From Psychrobacter piscatorii (GTDB taxonomy: Bacteria > Pseudomonadota > Gammaproteobacteria > Pseudomonadales > Moraxellaceae), in assembly GCF_001444505.1 (NCBI RefSeq), contig NZ_LNDJ01000107.1, positions 1 to 64,000 on the forward strand: DNA of 64,000 bases, read 5' to 3'. Position numbers and translations under genes: made by a program. The notes below the pieces were generated by a model. It did not search any database and had not been told where the DNA came from. It saw only the letters and a program-made list of their open reading frames with translations. Shown here one piece after another: positions 18,114-29,569 of the stretch. How positions within the stretch are numbered: position 1 is the first letter of the stretch; each line of letters begins with the position of its first letter.

Positions 18114-18126
18114 TGAGAAAAATTCA
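18114..18126. promoter_or_regulatory. Candidate MetR operator
   Basis: TGAGAAAAATTCA matches the MetR half-site pattern TGAA-N5-TTCA with one mismatch. It sits directly upstream of metR, as expected for an autoregulated LTTR. Confidence 0.45.
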
Positions 18127-18183
18127 TTATAGTGGATACTGTGTTGATTTTCACTCATAGATGTTGTCAATGAGTGATTGCTG

Positions 18184-18972
18184 CTAGCGTTTACGTAGCA
18201 ACAGCTGTGAGATGACCACCAATACTAGCGAGGCAACCAATAATAACGTACCTATTGCATTGACTTCAGGTTTGAGACCGACTCGCACCATCGAATAAAT
18301 ACGTAGCGGTAAAATCTCATAACTAGGCCCTGTGACAAAGGTGGATACCACCACATCATCGAGCGATAAAGTAAAAGCAAGCAACCAACCGGCCATGACC
18401 GCTGGCAAGATAACTGGAATCAGCACTGTGCGCACCATCGTTGACTCACTGGCACCCAAGTCGCGCGCCGCTTCCATCAAGCGCTCATCTAAGCTGCTCA
18501 AGCGTGCAAAGACAGTAATCACAACAAAGGGTAGGCAAAAAGTAATATGTGCCAATAGCAATGAGACAAAGCCCAACTGCAAGCCAATTAATAGGAACAG
18601 CGCCAATAACGAGATAGCCAATACAATCTCAGGCGACATCATCAGGACAAATAGCAGCCCATTTAGTAAGCCTTTGCCGCGAAAGTTGTAACGATGTAAG
18701 GCGAGGGCAGTGAGCGTTCCTATTAAGGTTGAGACGGTAGCCGCGACTAACCCCAAGACAATAGAATGCCAAAACGCATCGAGCATCGCTTGGTTATTAA
18801 ACAGTGATTCGTACCACTTTAGGCTAAAGCCGCCCCAGTTATAGCCAATTTTTGATTTGTTAAATGACATCACCACCAAAACAATGATGGGTAGATATAA
18901 CAAAGTATAAATCAGACCGAGATAGCCTTTAGCAGCGATACTGCCAATCCTGAGTGTACGCGAATAAGACAT
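18184..18972 (-). CDS. potC: Spermidine/putrescine ABC permease PotC
   Basis: This is the second membrane subunit of a polyamine importer: 262 residues with six predicted TM helices. The EAA loop is EAARDLGASESTMVRTVLIP. Segments such as LYLPIIVLVVMSFN and TFVTGPSYEILPLRIYSMVR match PotC closely, better than PotI. It is the last gene of potABC; its start shares one base with the potB stop. No potD gene for the binding protein is in the window. Confidence 0.92.
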   Translation of the reverse strand: MSYSRTLRIGSIAAKGYLGLIYTLLYLPIIVLVVMSFNKSKIGYNWGGFSLKWYESLFNNQAMLDAFWHSIVLGLVAATVSTLIGTLTALALHRYNFRGKGLLNGLLFVLMMSPEIVLAISLLALFLLIGLQLGFVSLLLAHITFCLPFVVITVFARLSSLDERLMEAARDLGASESTMVRTVLIPVILPAVMAGWLLAFTLSLDDVVVSTFVTGPSYEILPLRIYSMVRVGLKPEVNAIGTLLLVASLVLVVISQLLLRKR

Positions 18973-19850
18973 TAGGCCACCTCGTTAAAGTCAGTCTTGC
19001 CAATGCGGCGACTACTGGCACGGTAGGCTAGTAATAATACCGCCATTGCCACTGTCAATAACACGCTAGCCGCCGCACCAAACGGCCAGTCACGGGCGTC
19101 TAGGAATTGGTTTTTGATGATATTACCGACCAATAAATTACGAGAGCCCCCCAAGATATCCGCCACATAAAACATACCCATCGCAGGCAAGAGCACAAGC
19201 AGCACCCCAGAGATAATCCCCGGCGTCGTTAACGGTAAGACCACATGCCAAAAGGTCTGTGTTTTAGTTGCGCCCAAATCCTGTGAGGCTAATAGCATGT
19301 CATTGCGTAAGTCAGTAAATACTGCATATAACGGCAGTACCATAAACGGAAATAATAAGTAAGTTAGGCCAGCAATGACCGCGCCTTGCGTATATAAAAT
19401 ATCGATAGGGGCATCAATGACACCGATTGCCAGCAGTGACTTATTAATCAAGCCATTATTCGCAAAGAGCAGCTTTAGCGCATAGGTGCGTACCAGAGAG
19501 TTGGTCCAAAAGGGCAGGATCAACAGCAGCATGAGTAACGGCTGCCATCGCACTTTTACCTTGGCCACGAGCCACGCAAAAGGGTAGCCCAGCAGTAGAC
19601 AGATAACCGTTGTGATACCTGCCATCCATAATGAATGAACAAAGACCTCAAAATATAACGGATCAACCATGCGCACATAGCTGTCAATACTGACAGGTAA
19701 GCTAATAAAGGCGCTGCTATCTCGGGTTAAAAAACTGACCGCGATGACCAATATATTTGGTAATAGCGCAAATATCAGTAGCCAACCCCAGATCATCCAG
19801 AGCGTTGCCGTACGAAACGGACTTTTGCTGCCTAAGTGGTTGCGGGCCAT
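18972..19850 (-). CDS. potB: Spermidine/putrescine ABC permease PotB
   Basis: This is the first membrane subunit of the polyamine importer: 292 residues and six TM helices. The MAA loop is LLASQDLGATKTQTFWHVVLP. The stretches FLTRDSSAFISL, LILPFWTNSLVRTY and LVGNIIKNQFLDARDWPFGA resemble PotB rather than PotH. TGATG junctions with potA upstream and with potC downstream show translational coupling. Confidence 0.92.
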   Translation of the reverse strand: MARNHLGSKSPFRTATLWMIWGWLLIFALLPNILVIAVSFLTRDSSAFISLPVSIDSYVRMVDPLYFEVFVHSLWMAGITTVICLLLGYPFAWLVAKVKVRWQPLLMLLLILPFWTNSLVRTYALKLLFANNGLINKSLLAIGVIDAPIDILYTQGAVIAGLTYLLFPFMVLPLYAVFTDLRNDMLLASQDLGATKTQTFWHVVLPLTTPGIISGVLLVLLPAMGMFYVADILGGSRNLLVGNIIKNQFLDARDWPFGAAASVLLTVAMAVLLLAYRASSRRIGKTDFNEVA

Positions 19851-21091
19851 CAGCTACCATCCTTTTGTACAGTCGCCTTGTTTGTATGGTCAGCGTCTTC
19901 TGGCAGTACCCACTCCCAGCCATCGACCCATGAGACCTTGACGCCTTCATTTAGTTTGTAATCAAAGCTTGGGTCATCTTCATCAAAAAACTCAGAGGCC
20001 TTAATGATATGGCCATTTGCCAATTCAATAATCGAGTCTAACGTACTGCCTTTATAATTACTCTCGATAACCCGTCCCAATAGTCCGCTATGCTCGTTAT
20101 CTTTTGGATCATATATTCGTAGATCTTCGGGACGAAGTAGTAAATTAACGATGTCGCCCACTTGCACATCATTGGCAAAATTGGGTCGACGCAAGTTACG
20201 TAGCGTTGTTGGCCCTTCTTGCGCTTGAGCCTCACAGACTTCAACTTCGATGCGTCCATTGGTCACGTTGCCATCACGATCTGGAAGGTCTGGATAGACA
20301 CCCTTGACCTCAGCTCTAAACAGATTGGTCTCGCCGATAAACTTGGCAGTAAACAAGTTAGCAGGAGTCTCATAAATCTCAATAGGCGTGCCGATTTGCT
20401 GGAACATGCCGTCTTTCATCACGGCAATGCGGTCTGACATCGACAGCGCTTCTTCTTGATCATGCGTGACAAATACAAAGGTAATGCCTAGCTCACGTTG
20501 CAAACGCTTGAGTTCAGACTGCATTTGCAAACGCAGTTTGTGATCAAGCGCGGATAGTGGCTCATCGAGTAGTAATAGCTTGGGGCGATTGATCACCGCA
20601 CGGGCGATCGCCACGCGCTGCTGCTGCCCACCAGATAAATCCTGCGGTTTGCGATTGGCCAAATGCTCCAACTGCACCATGGCCAGCATCTCGCTGACGC
20701 TAGCTTGAATCTCAGCTTTTGGCACTTTTTTTAGCTTTAATCCATACGCGACATTTTGGGCGACGCTCATATGTGGAAACAACGCGTACTGCTGAAAGAC
20801 GGTATTGACCGGACGTTTATCAGCGGATAAGCCTGCCATCTGTACGCCATCTAGATAGATTGTCCCCGCATTGGGTTGCTCAAAACCTGCAATCAAGCGC
20901 AGTAATGTCGTTTTGCCACAGCCTGAGGGCCCCAGCAGGGTCAAAAACTCGCCGTGCTTGATATCAAGGTTGATGTCTTTTAGAACCTCGGTTTGATCGT
21001 AGGTTTTTTTGATACCATTTAATTGCAGCAACGTCTTGTCATTTTGAGGTGACGCAGAGGTTTTGTGCGTGCTTGGCGATGGGTCGGTCAT
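19850..21091 (-). CDS. potA: Polyamine ABC transporter ATPase PotA
   Basis: This is the ATPase of the polyamine importer. In 413 residues it shows Walker A ([10 protein letters not shown]), the signature [15 protein letters not shown], Walker B ([11 protein letters not shown]) and the switch His (VFVTHDQEE). A C-terminal TOBE domain carries NYKGSTLDS and [12 protein letters not shown], typical of PotA. An N-terminal extension and a roughly 20-residue insertion in the TOBE region make it longer than E. coli PotA (378). It is the first gene of potABC. The substrate is probably spermidine/putrescine. Confidence 0.93.
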   Translation of the reverse strand: MTDPSPSTHKTSASPQNDKTLLQLNGIKKTYDQTEVLKDINLDIKHGEFLTLLGPSGCGKTTLLRLIAGFEQPNAGTIYLDGVQMAGLSADKRPVNTVFQQYALFPHMSVAQNVAYGLKLKKVPKAEIQASVSEMLAMVQLEHLANRKPQDLSGGQQQRVAIARAVINRPKLLLLDEPLSALDHKLRLQMQSELKRLQRELGITFVFVTHDQEEALSMSDRIAVMKDGMFQQIGTPIEIYETPANLFTAKFIGETNLFRAEVKGVYPDLPDRDGNVTNGRIEVEVCEAQAQEGPTTLRNLRRPNFANDVQVGDIVNLLLRPEDLRIYDPKDNEHSGLLGRVIESNYKGSTLDSIIELANGHIIKASEFFDEDDPSFDYKLNEGVKVSWVDGWEWVLPEDADHTNKATVQKDGS

Positions 21092-21522
21092 AATATCTGT
21101 TCCTAAGCGTCCAATAGATCAGAGCAGTAAATCAATGCAGCCATCAAGGTATCTCGATGTCATCAAAAAACTGGCAAGAGCGTAAGCACGATTTGATTGC
21201 TGCCTGATAGCTGTCTGATTGCTGCGTATTATAACAAACCCGTGATATAAATCAGTGCAAGTTCGTTATAAGTTACGCGAGTCGTACCGTCATAGCAGCG
21301 ATGGTTACGGCTATATTTTTACAGTTATAGGTTGGTGTATAACGACATTTAAACAAAATTTTTTACCGTTTTTTGGCGTCTATTCCTATACAATCACGAT
21401 ATAGCTGACAAACATAAGGCATCTGATGGGTGAGTGTGAATAGTCATCTGCCCATTTATGTTTGCATACAAGTATATAAAGCCGTTTATAACTCTCATAT
21501 TATTGATAATAAAGGATCTCTC
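21092..21522. other. Divergent intergenic region potA-can
   Basis: This is 431 bp without a convincing gene. The region 21430-21522 is in frame with the carbonic anhydrase but lacks homology. No riboswitch or strong hairpin is seen. Confidence 0.5.
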
Positions 21523-22161
21523 ATGCCTACTGATATACGTCCAACAACAGGTCAAGAAGCCCTTGAGCTTTTAAAAGAAGGTAATGCCCGTTACGTGGAT
21601 AGTCTCACCAGTACCGATGAATATATGCAGCGTCGCCCAGAATTGGTCAAGGATCAAAATCCATTGGCCATTATTTTGGGCTGCTCGGATGCACGAGTAC
21701 CTGTTGAGATTGTCTTTGATCAAGGCTTGGGGGATTTGTTTGTCATACGTGTGGCGGGCAATGTGGTGGCGCCATCACAGATTGGCTCAATCGAATTTGC
21801 CGCCGAAGCCTTTGGCACACAGTTGGTGGTAGTCCTTGGACATTCAAAATGCGGCGCGGTCACGGCCTGCGTTGAGACCTTGATCAATCCTGATCAGAAC
21901 TATTCTCCTAATTTGCAATCGATCGTTGATCGCATTCGCCCAAGTGTCTATAACTTGCATGAGCTGGCGACCGCCAATGGTCAAGACGTCGATGCCGATG
22001 AGTTGGTTGATCGTTCTATCCGTGCCAACGTGCGCATGTCAGTGAGTCAGCTAAGACATGGATCGCGTGCACTAGAGGATTTGACTAACAGTGGTCAGCT
22101 ACTCGTTGTCGGTGCTGAGTATGACCTAGAGACAGGTAAGGTACGATTCTTAGACAGCTAA
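21523..22161 (+). CDS. can: Beta-carbonic anhydrase
   Basis: This zinc enzyme interconverts CO2 and bicarbonate in the cytoplasm. Of 212 residues, the zinc ligands are Cys54, His107 and Cys110 (CSDAR and HSKCGA), with the Asp56-Arg58 dyad. The ATG at 21523, preceded by AAAGGATCT, is chosen; the open frame extends to 21430 without added homology. It resembles the bacterial clade with VAGN and GSIEFAA motifs. Confidence 0.92.
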   Translation: MPTDIRPTTGQEALELLKEGNARYVDSLTSTDEYMQRRPELVKDQNPLAIILGCSDARVPVEIVFDQGLGDLFVIRVAGNVVAPSQIGSIEFAAEAFGTQLVVVLGHSKCGAVTACVETLINPDQNYSPNLQSIVDRIRPSVYNLHELATANGQDVDADELVDRSIRANVRMSVSQLRHGSRALEDLTNSGQLLVVGAEYDLETGKVRFLDS

Positions 22162-22315
22162 TATATATCTAGACATGAACACACTTTGTTCATATTCTTA
22201 CAAAACCCTATCAATTATTTTGCCATTTTTTATTATGATGAGAGACAGCAGTGAATCATGACAGTCGTGATTCGCTTATTTATAATACTCTTTTTTGAAT
22301 AACCTTAGGATAACT

Positions 22316-22873
22316 ATGTCTACCAACGATAATAACGCAACCATCGCACAGCCTGCGAGCAGCATCAGTGCAGATGGTGTGCAGTCGATTTCAGCACAAA
22401 CGACAGGTTTTACTTTCAATCACACTATGCTACGCGTCAAAGATCCTGTCAAGTCATTGGCGTTTTATACTGGCGTGTTGGGTATGACGTTGCTGGCGGT
22501 CAAAAAATTCCCTGATATGGAGTTTGATCTGTATTTCTTGGCAAAGCTAACTGAGAGCGAGCGCGACAACTTGCCAGCTGGTGATGATTTAGAAATTTTT
22601 GCTTTCCGTCAGCGCGGTATTTTGGAGCTGACCCATAATTATGGCACCGAGACAAAAGCGGACTTTAGCTATCACGATGGCAACCAAGACCCTCAAGGCT
22701 TTGGACACATTTGTTTTAATGTACCGAACTTGGATGAGGCCATTGCTTGGTTTGATAAGAACGATGTTGAGTTCAAAAAACGTCCAGAAGACGGCAGCAT
22801 GAAAAACATTGCCTTTATCAAGGATGTTGATGGCTACTGGATTGAAATCGTACAAGCTGATTTGATGTCATAA
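22316..22873 (+). CDS. gloA: Lactoylglutathione lyase (glyoxalase I)
   Basis: Glyoxalase I converts the methylglyoxal-glutathione hemithioacetal to S-lactoylglutathione. The 185-residue product has a vicinal-oxygen-chelate fold: NHTMLRVKDPVKSLAFYTGVLGM with the first metal His, LELTHNYGTE with the Glu, GFGHICFNVPN with the His and YWIEIVQ with the last Glu. This eukaryote-like long form (with extra N-terminal residues and a longer loop) is found in several proteobacteria. AGGATAA precedes the ATG at 22316. Confidence 0.93.
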   Translation: MSTNDNNATIAQPASSISADGVQSISAQTTGFTFNHTMLRVKDPVKSLAFYTGVLGMTLLAVKKFPDMEFDLYFLAKLTESERDNLPAGDDLEIFAFRQRGILELTHNYGTETKADFSYHDGNQDPQGFGHICFNVPNLDEAIAWFDKNDVEFKKRPEDGSMKNIAFIKDVDGYWIEIVQADLMS

Positions 22874-22950
22874 CTGGCAAAACAGTGGTGAGATGTTCAT
22901 TTATTTATTCATTTAAACACGCGCTAAGACAGCAATAGGAGCAACCCTTT

Positions 22951-23934
22951 ATGCCTACCCCTGACGTGAGCCGCCTATCGAACACGCTAACCGATGGTGT
23001 GACCGTCTATCAACAAGTGGTCTATACCACGCAAGACTTGGCAAGTGGCTTTATTGAGCGCATTCCATATTTTATAGCGGCGCTCATTGTGTTGGGGATT
23101 TTTTGGCTGTTGTCGATTATTTTCAAAAAAGTGGTGCATAAAACCTTAGGCGCGCGCGTGCGTCATCAAAACTTGGTGAAGGTATTTCAGCGCATAGGTG
23201 GGGCGCTTATTCTGTTTATTGGCTTTATGATCGCCATGGTTGTTGCTATTCCAGGATTTACACCAGCCAAATTAATCGGCGCGCTGGGTATTGGTTCGGT
23301 GGCGATTGGTTTTGCCTTCAAAGATATCTTTCAAAACCTACTCTCTGGTATTTTATTGCTAATCTCAGAGCCGTTTCGTATCGGTGATCAAATCGTCTCA
23401 GGGGACTACGAAGGAACGGTAGAAGATATCAAGATCCGTGCAACGACCATCAAGACTTATGATGGTAGGCAAGTAGTGATTCCAAACTCGGAGCTGTATA
23501 CCTCGGCATTGACCGTCAATACCGCTTATAAGCAGCGCCGCTTACAAGTGGCGGTGGGCATTGGTTATGAAGACGATATCGAAACAGCAAAGGCTGAGAT
23601 TCTACAAGCTTTGGATAAAGTTGAAAGCGTATCGAGAAAAGCGACGCCAAGTGTTATTGCGACAGGGTTTGGCGGCTCTTCTATGGATCTGATAGTACGT
23701 TGGTTTATTGATAACGGCACTCAGGCTAATAAAGTCGCTTCTATTCATCAAGTCATCGTAGAAGTCAAAAAAGCGCTGGATGCAGCCGGTATCAATATTC
23801 CATTCCCCATACGTACGATAGATCTAAGCGATCCTTCGGTGAAGTCTATTGTTAAGCAGATAAATAAGCAGCAAGATGAGGACGTTAATGATGATGATAA
23901 TGCCAAAAAAGCAGAGACAGAGCAATTTGCTTAG
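22951..23934 (+). CDS. MscS-family mechanosensitive channel
   Basis: This inner-membrane channel opens on membrane tension during osmotic downshock. Of 327 residues, three TM helices end with the pore helix (LIGALGIGSVAIGFAFKDIFQNLLSG). The beta-domain signature PFRIGDQI then leads to TTIKTYDGRQVVIPNSELY and a C-terminal cytoplasmic cage with a charged tail. It is 40 residues longer than E. coli MscS. Downstream lie a terminator (23981) and a Correia-like repeat. Confidence 0.9.
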   Translation: MPTPDVSRLSNTLTDGVTVYQQVVYTTQDLASGFIERIPYFIAALIVLGIFWLLSIIFKKVVHKTLGARVRHQNLVKVFQRIGGALILFIGFMIAMVVAIPGFTPAKLIGALGIGSVAIGFAFKDIFQNLLSGILLLISEPFRIGDQIVSGDYEGTVEDIKIRATTIKTYDGRQVVIPNSELYTSALTVNTAYKQRRLQVAVGIGYEDDIETAKAEILQALDKVESVSRKATPSVIATGFGGSSMDLIVRWFIDNGTQANKVASIHQVIVEVKKALDAAGINIPFPIRTIDLSDPSVKSIVKQINKQQDEDVNDDDNAKKAETEQFA

Positions 23935-23980
23935 AGCGTTATTTCAAAGAGCTGTCTTCACGTGATGTTTTTTGAGCAAT

Positions 23981-24017
23981 AAAAAACCGCCATATTTAAT
24001 GATATGGCGGTTTTTTT
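23981..24017. terminator. Terminator after mscS-like gene
   Basis: AAAAAACCGCCATAT pairs with ATATGGCGGTTTTTTT. It has T-runs on both strands, so it could serve either direction. Confidence 0.88.
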
Positions 24018-24030
24018 GTCTTTCTACAAA

Positions 24031-24177
24031 CTATAGTGAATTCAGTATAAAAACGATACAGTGGGACTGGGATAAATTTTTCGCAGCATCGAGCACCGTA
24101 GGCACAGCACGTAAGGAAAATTTAGACCAGTTCCACCTTGATATATAATGTATCTGTTTTATTTAGGATTGATTATA
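24031..24177 (+). repeat. 147-bp Correia-like palindromic repeat, copy A
   Basis: It starts CTATAGTGAATTCAGTATA and ends GATTGATTATA. The two ends form imperfect terminal inverted repeats of about 30 bp (TATAGTGAATTC versus TATAATCAATCC), and the inner arms GTGGGACTGGGATAAATTT and AAATTTAGACCAGTTCCAC also pair. A second copy, inverted, is at 44504-44650, with 9 differences in 147 positions by my reading. It lies between the mscS terminator and the convergent cytochrome c' gene. Confidence 0.8.
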
Positions 24178-24195
24178 CTAGGCCAGTACAAAAAG

Positions 24196-24669
24196 TTAGT
24201 CATTCTTTGCTCTAAATTCGGTATGGCACGATTTGCAACTTGCGCCCACTTCACCAAAGGCAGGCTGGACGTCTTCGACACTAGTAGCCGACTGTGCAGC
24301 AGCATTTAGCTCAGCCGTCACTTTTTGAAAGTTGTCCGCTTCAGCACTGAAACCATCAGCATTTGACCATACGGCTTCAGTCGCGTTGCCCATGGCTTCT
24401 TGGTTTTCAAAGTGACTCCAAGGGTTTGCCGCATCTTCTGCCAAAAATGATGCCTGCTCTTTGAAAACCGCCGCATCAAAGGTATCAGGGGCTTTGACCA
24501 TATCACCCATGACGCCCATCGCATCGCCCCAGCTTTTCATGCTGTCTTGGCGCGCTTTGATATCAGGATCGTCGCCTGCACCGCTACACGCTGTCAAACC
24601 CAGCGCCGCTGCCATTAAGGTGATGCTAAAAAAAGATTTCAAAGATTTTTTGGTATAAACCTGTGCCAT
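24196..24669 (-). CDS. Cytochrome c' (lipoprotein type)
   Basis: This is a 157-residue cytochrome c' family protein. A signal peptide has lipobox LTAC (lipidated Cys near 28). A four-helix bundle follows, and the haem motif C145-K-S-C148-H149 is close to the C-terminus, as in all c' proteins. These proteins bind NO and can protect against nitrosative stress. The lipid anchor is less common. It is a single gene, transcribed toward the Correia-like repeat. Confidence 0.88.
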   Translation of the reverse strand: MAQVYTKKSLKSFFSITLMAAALGLTACSGAGDDPDIKARQDSMKSWGDAMGVMGDMVKAPDTFDAAVFKEQASFLAEDAANPWSHFENQEAMGNATEAVWSNADGFSAEADNFQKVTAELNAAAQSATSVEDVQPAFGEVGASCKSCHTEFRAKND

Positions 24670-24893
24670 ATGACTTACTCCTTTAAACGTGGCTAATAGT
24701 AGGCATCGCTATCACGCTCGCCTTACCTCAAATATTATTATAAAAATATTTCTTAAGATTCTTTTGCGCACAGTGGCTGCGAAAGAGTCTCTACTATTGT
24801 AGCGTTTATCGGCAGAATGGGGGCAATATAATGTTATATCCTCGTAATCATCGGATGATATAAAACCCCTTTAGCAAATCGTTTGTTAGATAT

Positions 24894-24920
24894 AAAAAAG
24901 GCCAGCGATAATCGCTGACC
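24894..24920 (-). terminator. hemF terminator
   Basis: On the minus strand GGTCAGCGAT pairs with ATCGCTGGCC and is followed by TTTTTT. It lies 40 bp after the hemF stop. Confidence 0.85.
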
Positions 24921-24959
24921 TACACTCTCAAACCTAACATTCTTGAGCTTTAAAAAAGC

Positions 24960-26625
<1,666 letters not shown>

Positions 26626-27158
26626 TACTGTCCTGCATAAGCCTAAAGTCGTGGAGGTGAAGGGTTTGTGATAATGCTATTAAACCCGCAATAACATTCT
26701 AGCCTGAACGGTAAGGCCAAGATGATAGCAGTATAACCCTTTCATAAAGAACGCGTGCTTATTGTATTTATTATAAAAACACACAAAGTTCACAGACGAC
26801 GCACGATGATTAAAGCGACAATTAAAAAAAAATGCTATTATGCCATACTATTTTGGTGGATACAGTGACAAGTCTTTATCCTTACATTACTATGTCGTCA
26901 CTAACATCCGATATTGATGCAAAATAATAGGGCATAATAATAGTCCTTGGTATTAAAGCACGTAGTTTTGAGGCACGATCTACTGTGGTAGCGTGTTCAT
27001 ATGATACGTAGCGCAGCTATATACACGTAAAGTTGCATGAATAATTATATGGTCGATTACATCAATAATGATGTAGATATTATTGACGTCTCTCAATTGT
27101 AGCTATTGCTATATTGGAGACACGTCTTGTCAGCAGATTGGTAGGTATTGTACGGTTT
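26626..27158. other. Long divergent intergenic region ribA-dxs
   Basis: This is 533 bp of A/T-rich DNA. It contains a perfect inverted repeat TACATCA-ATAA-TGATGTA at 27058-27075 upstream of dxs. The frame of dxs is open from 27114. No gene or RNA family is recognised. Confidence 0.5.
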
Positions 27159-29216
27159 ATGCAGCAGTCACTTCATTCCCCAAAGTCTCAGTCCTCATCT
27201 GCATCAGTATCTGATTCTGCCGCCCAGCTATCGAGCTTACAGCAGACTTATACTGTGATTCCTCGCGTGCGTCCGCATACGCCATTGCTTGATGCCATTA
27301 ACACACCTTCTGATATGAATACGCTTTCAACCACTCAGCTGATTACGCTGGCTGATGAACTGCGTCTTTTTTTGTTGTATTCAGCAGGACAAAGCGGTGG
27401 GCATTTTGGCGCCAATTTGGGTGTGATTGAGCTGACGATTGTATTGCATTATCTACTTGATGCTCCGCAGGATCAGATAGTGTGGGATGTGGGTCATCAG
27501 GCCTATGCGCATAAAGCCCTGACAGGTCGCCGTGAGCAGCTGGCAACGATCAGATCAAAAGATGGTCTGACTGCATTCCCAGAGCGTGCAGAGTCTATCT
27601 ACGATACATTTGGCGTTGGGCATTCATCAACCTCTATCTCAGCCGGTTTGGGCATGAGCTTGGCGCTGCGCTATCAAGGCTACGCGCAGACCGTTGCCTG
27701 TATCATTGGTGACGGAGCGATGACTGGCGGTATGGCTTTTGAGGCGATGAACGACGCGGTACAGCAAGATGCTGATCTGCTTGTCATTTTGAACGACAAT
27801 GATATGTCGATTTCTTGTTCTATCGGTGGTTTTTCGCGGCATTTAGCGATGCTTTGGGAGTCGGGCTACCAAGTCGATATCTCTGAGTCAGGTGAGCCTG
27901 TGCTTTGCCAGCGTCCTGATATGCAAGCATTTGATCGCCGCAAACGTCACAAAGAGATGCGTGATGTACCGCAATTAGAAGATAACTTATTCAAAGCGAT
28001 TGGCTTTACCTATTTTGGTCCGTTTGATGGACACAATATCCCTGAGCTACTACGTGTGTTGTCAATTGCCAAGCAAGTCAAAGGGCCTGTTTTGGTACAT
28101 ATCTATACCACCAAAGGCAAAGGCTTTGCACCAGCAGAACTAGATCCGGTCGGCTATCACGCGATTAGTAAGCTACCAGCAGAGATTCATAATGAGTCTC
28201 AGAGCAAATCTGCAGAAGCATTAAAGCAAAACACAAAACCTGCGCTAAAATACTCGCAAGTATTTGGTAATTTCTTATGCGATAAAGCGGCCGAAGACGA
28301 TAAGTTGCTCGCGATCACTCCTGCTATGGAAGAAGGCTCGGGCATGATTGACTTTGCTCGTCATTTTCCAACACGCTTTTTTGATGTGGCTATTGCCGAA
28401 CAACATGCGGTCACGCTAGCGGCCGGTATGGCAACGCAAGGTGTCAAACCTATTGTGGCGATTTACTCGACGTTCTTACAGCGCGGATACGATCAGCTGA
28501 TTCATGACGTGGCGCTACAGAATCTCGATGTCATGTTTGCAATTGACCGTGCAGGCCTCGTTGGTGAAGATGGTGCCACGCATGCAGGCGTGTTTGATTT
28601 TAGCTTTTTACGTTGTATCCCGAATATAGTGATTGCTGCGCCAAAAGATGAGAATGAATGCTACCATCTGCTCAATACTTGCTATGAACATCAGGGATGT
28701 ACGGCAGTTCGTTATCCACGTGGAACTGGGACAGGCGCCGTTATCGAGCAGCCAGCACAGACTTATAAAATCGGTGAAGCCGTTATTGAGTCAGTATTGG
28801 GCAGCAATGATGCGCCTTATAAGCTAGCACTATTGGCTTTTGGTACGATGGTGGCGACTGCTCAGCAAGCGGCCGAGAGCTTAACCGGTGATGATACAGC
28901 GTTAGAGTGTCAGGTACATGTGGTCAATATGCGCTGGGTAAAACCGCTAGATACAGCTATGCTTGAGAGTTTACTGGCGCAAGGGGTGACGCATATCGCA
29001 ACCATAGAAGAGCATATGATTATGGGTGGCGCGGGTAGTGCAGTGAATGAATACTTGCTCAATGAATCGGCTGCTTTCAAACGTCAGCGTCCAGCTGTTA
29101 GCAACATCGGTATTCCTGATCGCTTTATCGCGCATGGATCGCAAGCTGAGCAGTGGGCGGATTGTGGTTTAGATGTTGCAGGGGTTATTAAGCAGCTTAA
29201 GCAACTGTTGTCGTAA
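27159..29216 (+). CDS. dxs: 1-deoxy-D-xylulose-5-phosphate synthase
   Basis: Dxs is a thiamine-diphosphate enzyme that condenses pyruvate and glyceraldehyde-3-phosphate in the non-mevalonate isoprenoid pathway. The 685-residue product has the [17 protein letters not shown] ThDP/Mg motif and [12 protein letters not shown]. The catalytic Glu is in [19 protein letters not shown], and the [15 protein letters not shown] segment is present. An N-terminal extension of about 45 Ser-rich residues precedes the usual start. The ATG at 27159 is preferred over an in-frame start at 27114. Its cofactor links to thiS and thiG, also in this window. Confidence 0.96.
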   Translation: MQQSLHSPKSQSSSASVSDSAAQLSSLQQTYTVIPRVRPHTPLLDAINTPSDMNTLSTTQLITLADELRLFLLYSAGQSGGHFGANLGVIELTIVLHYLLDAPQDQIVWDVGHQAYAHKALTGRREQLATIRSKDGLTAFPERAESIYDTFGVGHSSTSISAGLGMSLALRYQGYAQTVACIIGDGAMTGGMAFEAMNDAVQQDADLLVILNDNDMSISCSIGGFSRHLAMLWESGYQVDISESGEPVLCQRPDMQAFDRRKRHKEMRDVPQLEDNLFKAIGFTYFGPFDGHNIPELLRVLSIAKQVKGPVLVHIYTTKGKGFAPAELDPVGYHAISKLPAEIHNESQSKSAEALKQNTKPALKYSQVFGNFLCDKAAEDDKLLAITPAMEEGSGMIDFARHFPTRFFDVAIAEQHAVTLAAGMATQGVKPIVAIYSTFLQRGYDQLIHDVALQNLDVMFAIDRAGLVGEDGATHAGVFDFSFLRCIPNIVIAAPKDENECYHLLNTCYEHQGCTAVRYPRGTGTGAVIEQPAQTYKIGEAVIESVLGSNDAPYKLALLAFGTMVATAQQAAESLTGDDTALECQVHVVNMRWVKPLDTAMLESLLAQGVTHIATIEEHMIMGGAGSAVNEYLLNESAAFKRQRPAVSNIGIPDRFIAHGSQAEQWADCGLDVAGVIKQLKQLLS

Positions 29217-29569
29217 ATTTTACTTTTTAGATTTGCAGTATTATTTACAAATTATTGTTTTAAAAGCTATTACTGTAAACAGATACTCGCTCTTTAAACA
29301 GAGCAAACGCCTGCTAGCCGTAGGTGCCAACTTTTTTACAACTTGCGCAGTTTGTATGACCACCAAAATACTGGGTTGGTCAGCGTGACGGTTTTTTCGT
29401 TTTTATCGAACAATTTTAGTATAATGCGGTTGCCTGTTATCAATTATCATGGATAACAGGCAGGTGTTTAATCGCATAGATGTGGTGTGATGCGGCGGCT
29501 GTTTGGCATGTTGTGGGCACAGAGTTGGTTTTATTTTTTATATTCATTCATCAAGCAAATAGGTTATTT
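29217..29569. other. Intergenic region dxs-suhB
   Basis: This is 353 bp with no gene supported. A weak inverted repeat near 29355-29382 is followed at a distance by T residues and could be a poor terminator for dxs. The suhB frame opens at 29480 but family homology begins at 29570. Confidence 0.45.

Noticed and set aside
18151-18177. Inverted repeat TCACTCAT / ATGAGTGA between potC and metR, as a terminator.
   Set aside because: The stem is perfect but no T-run follows on either strand, so it is not called a terminator. It could be a weak regulatory hairpin.
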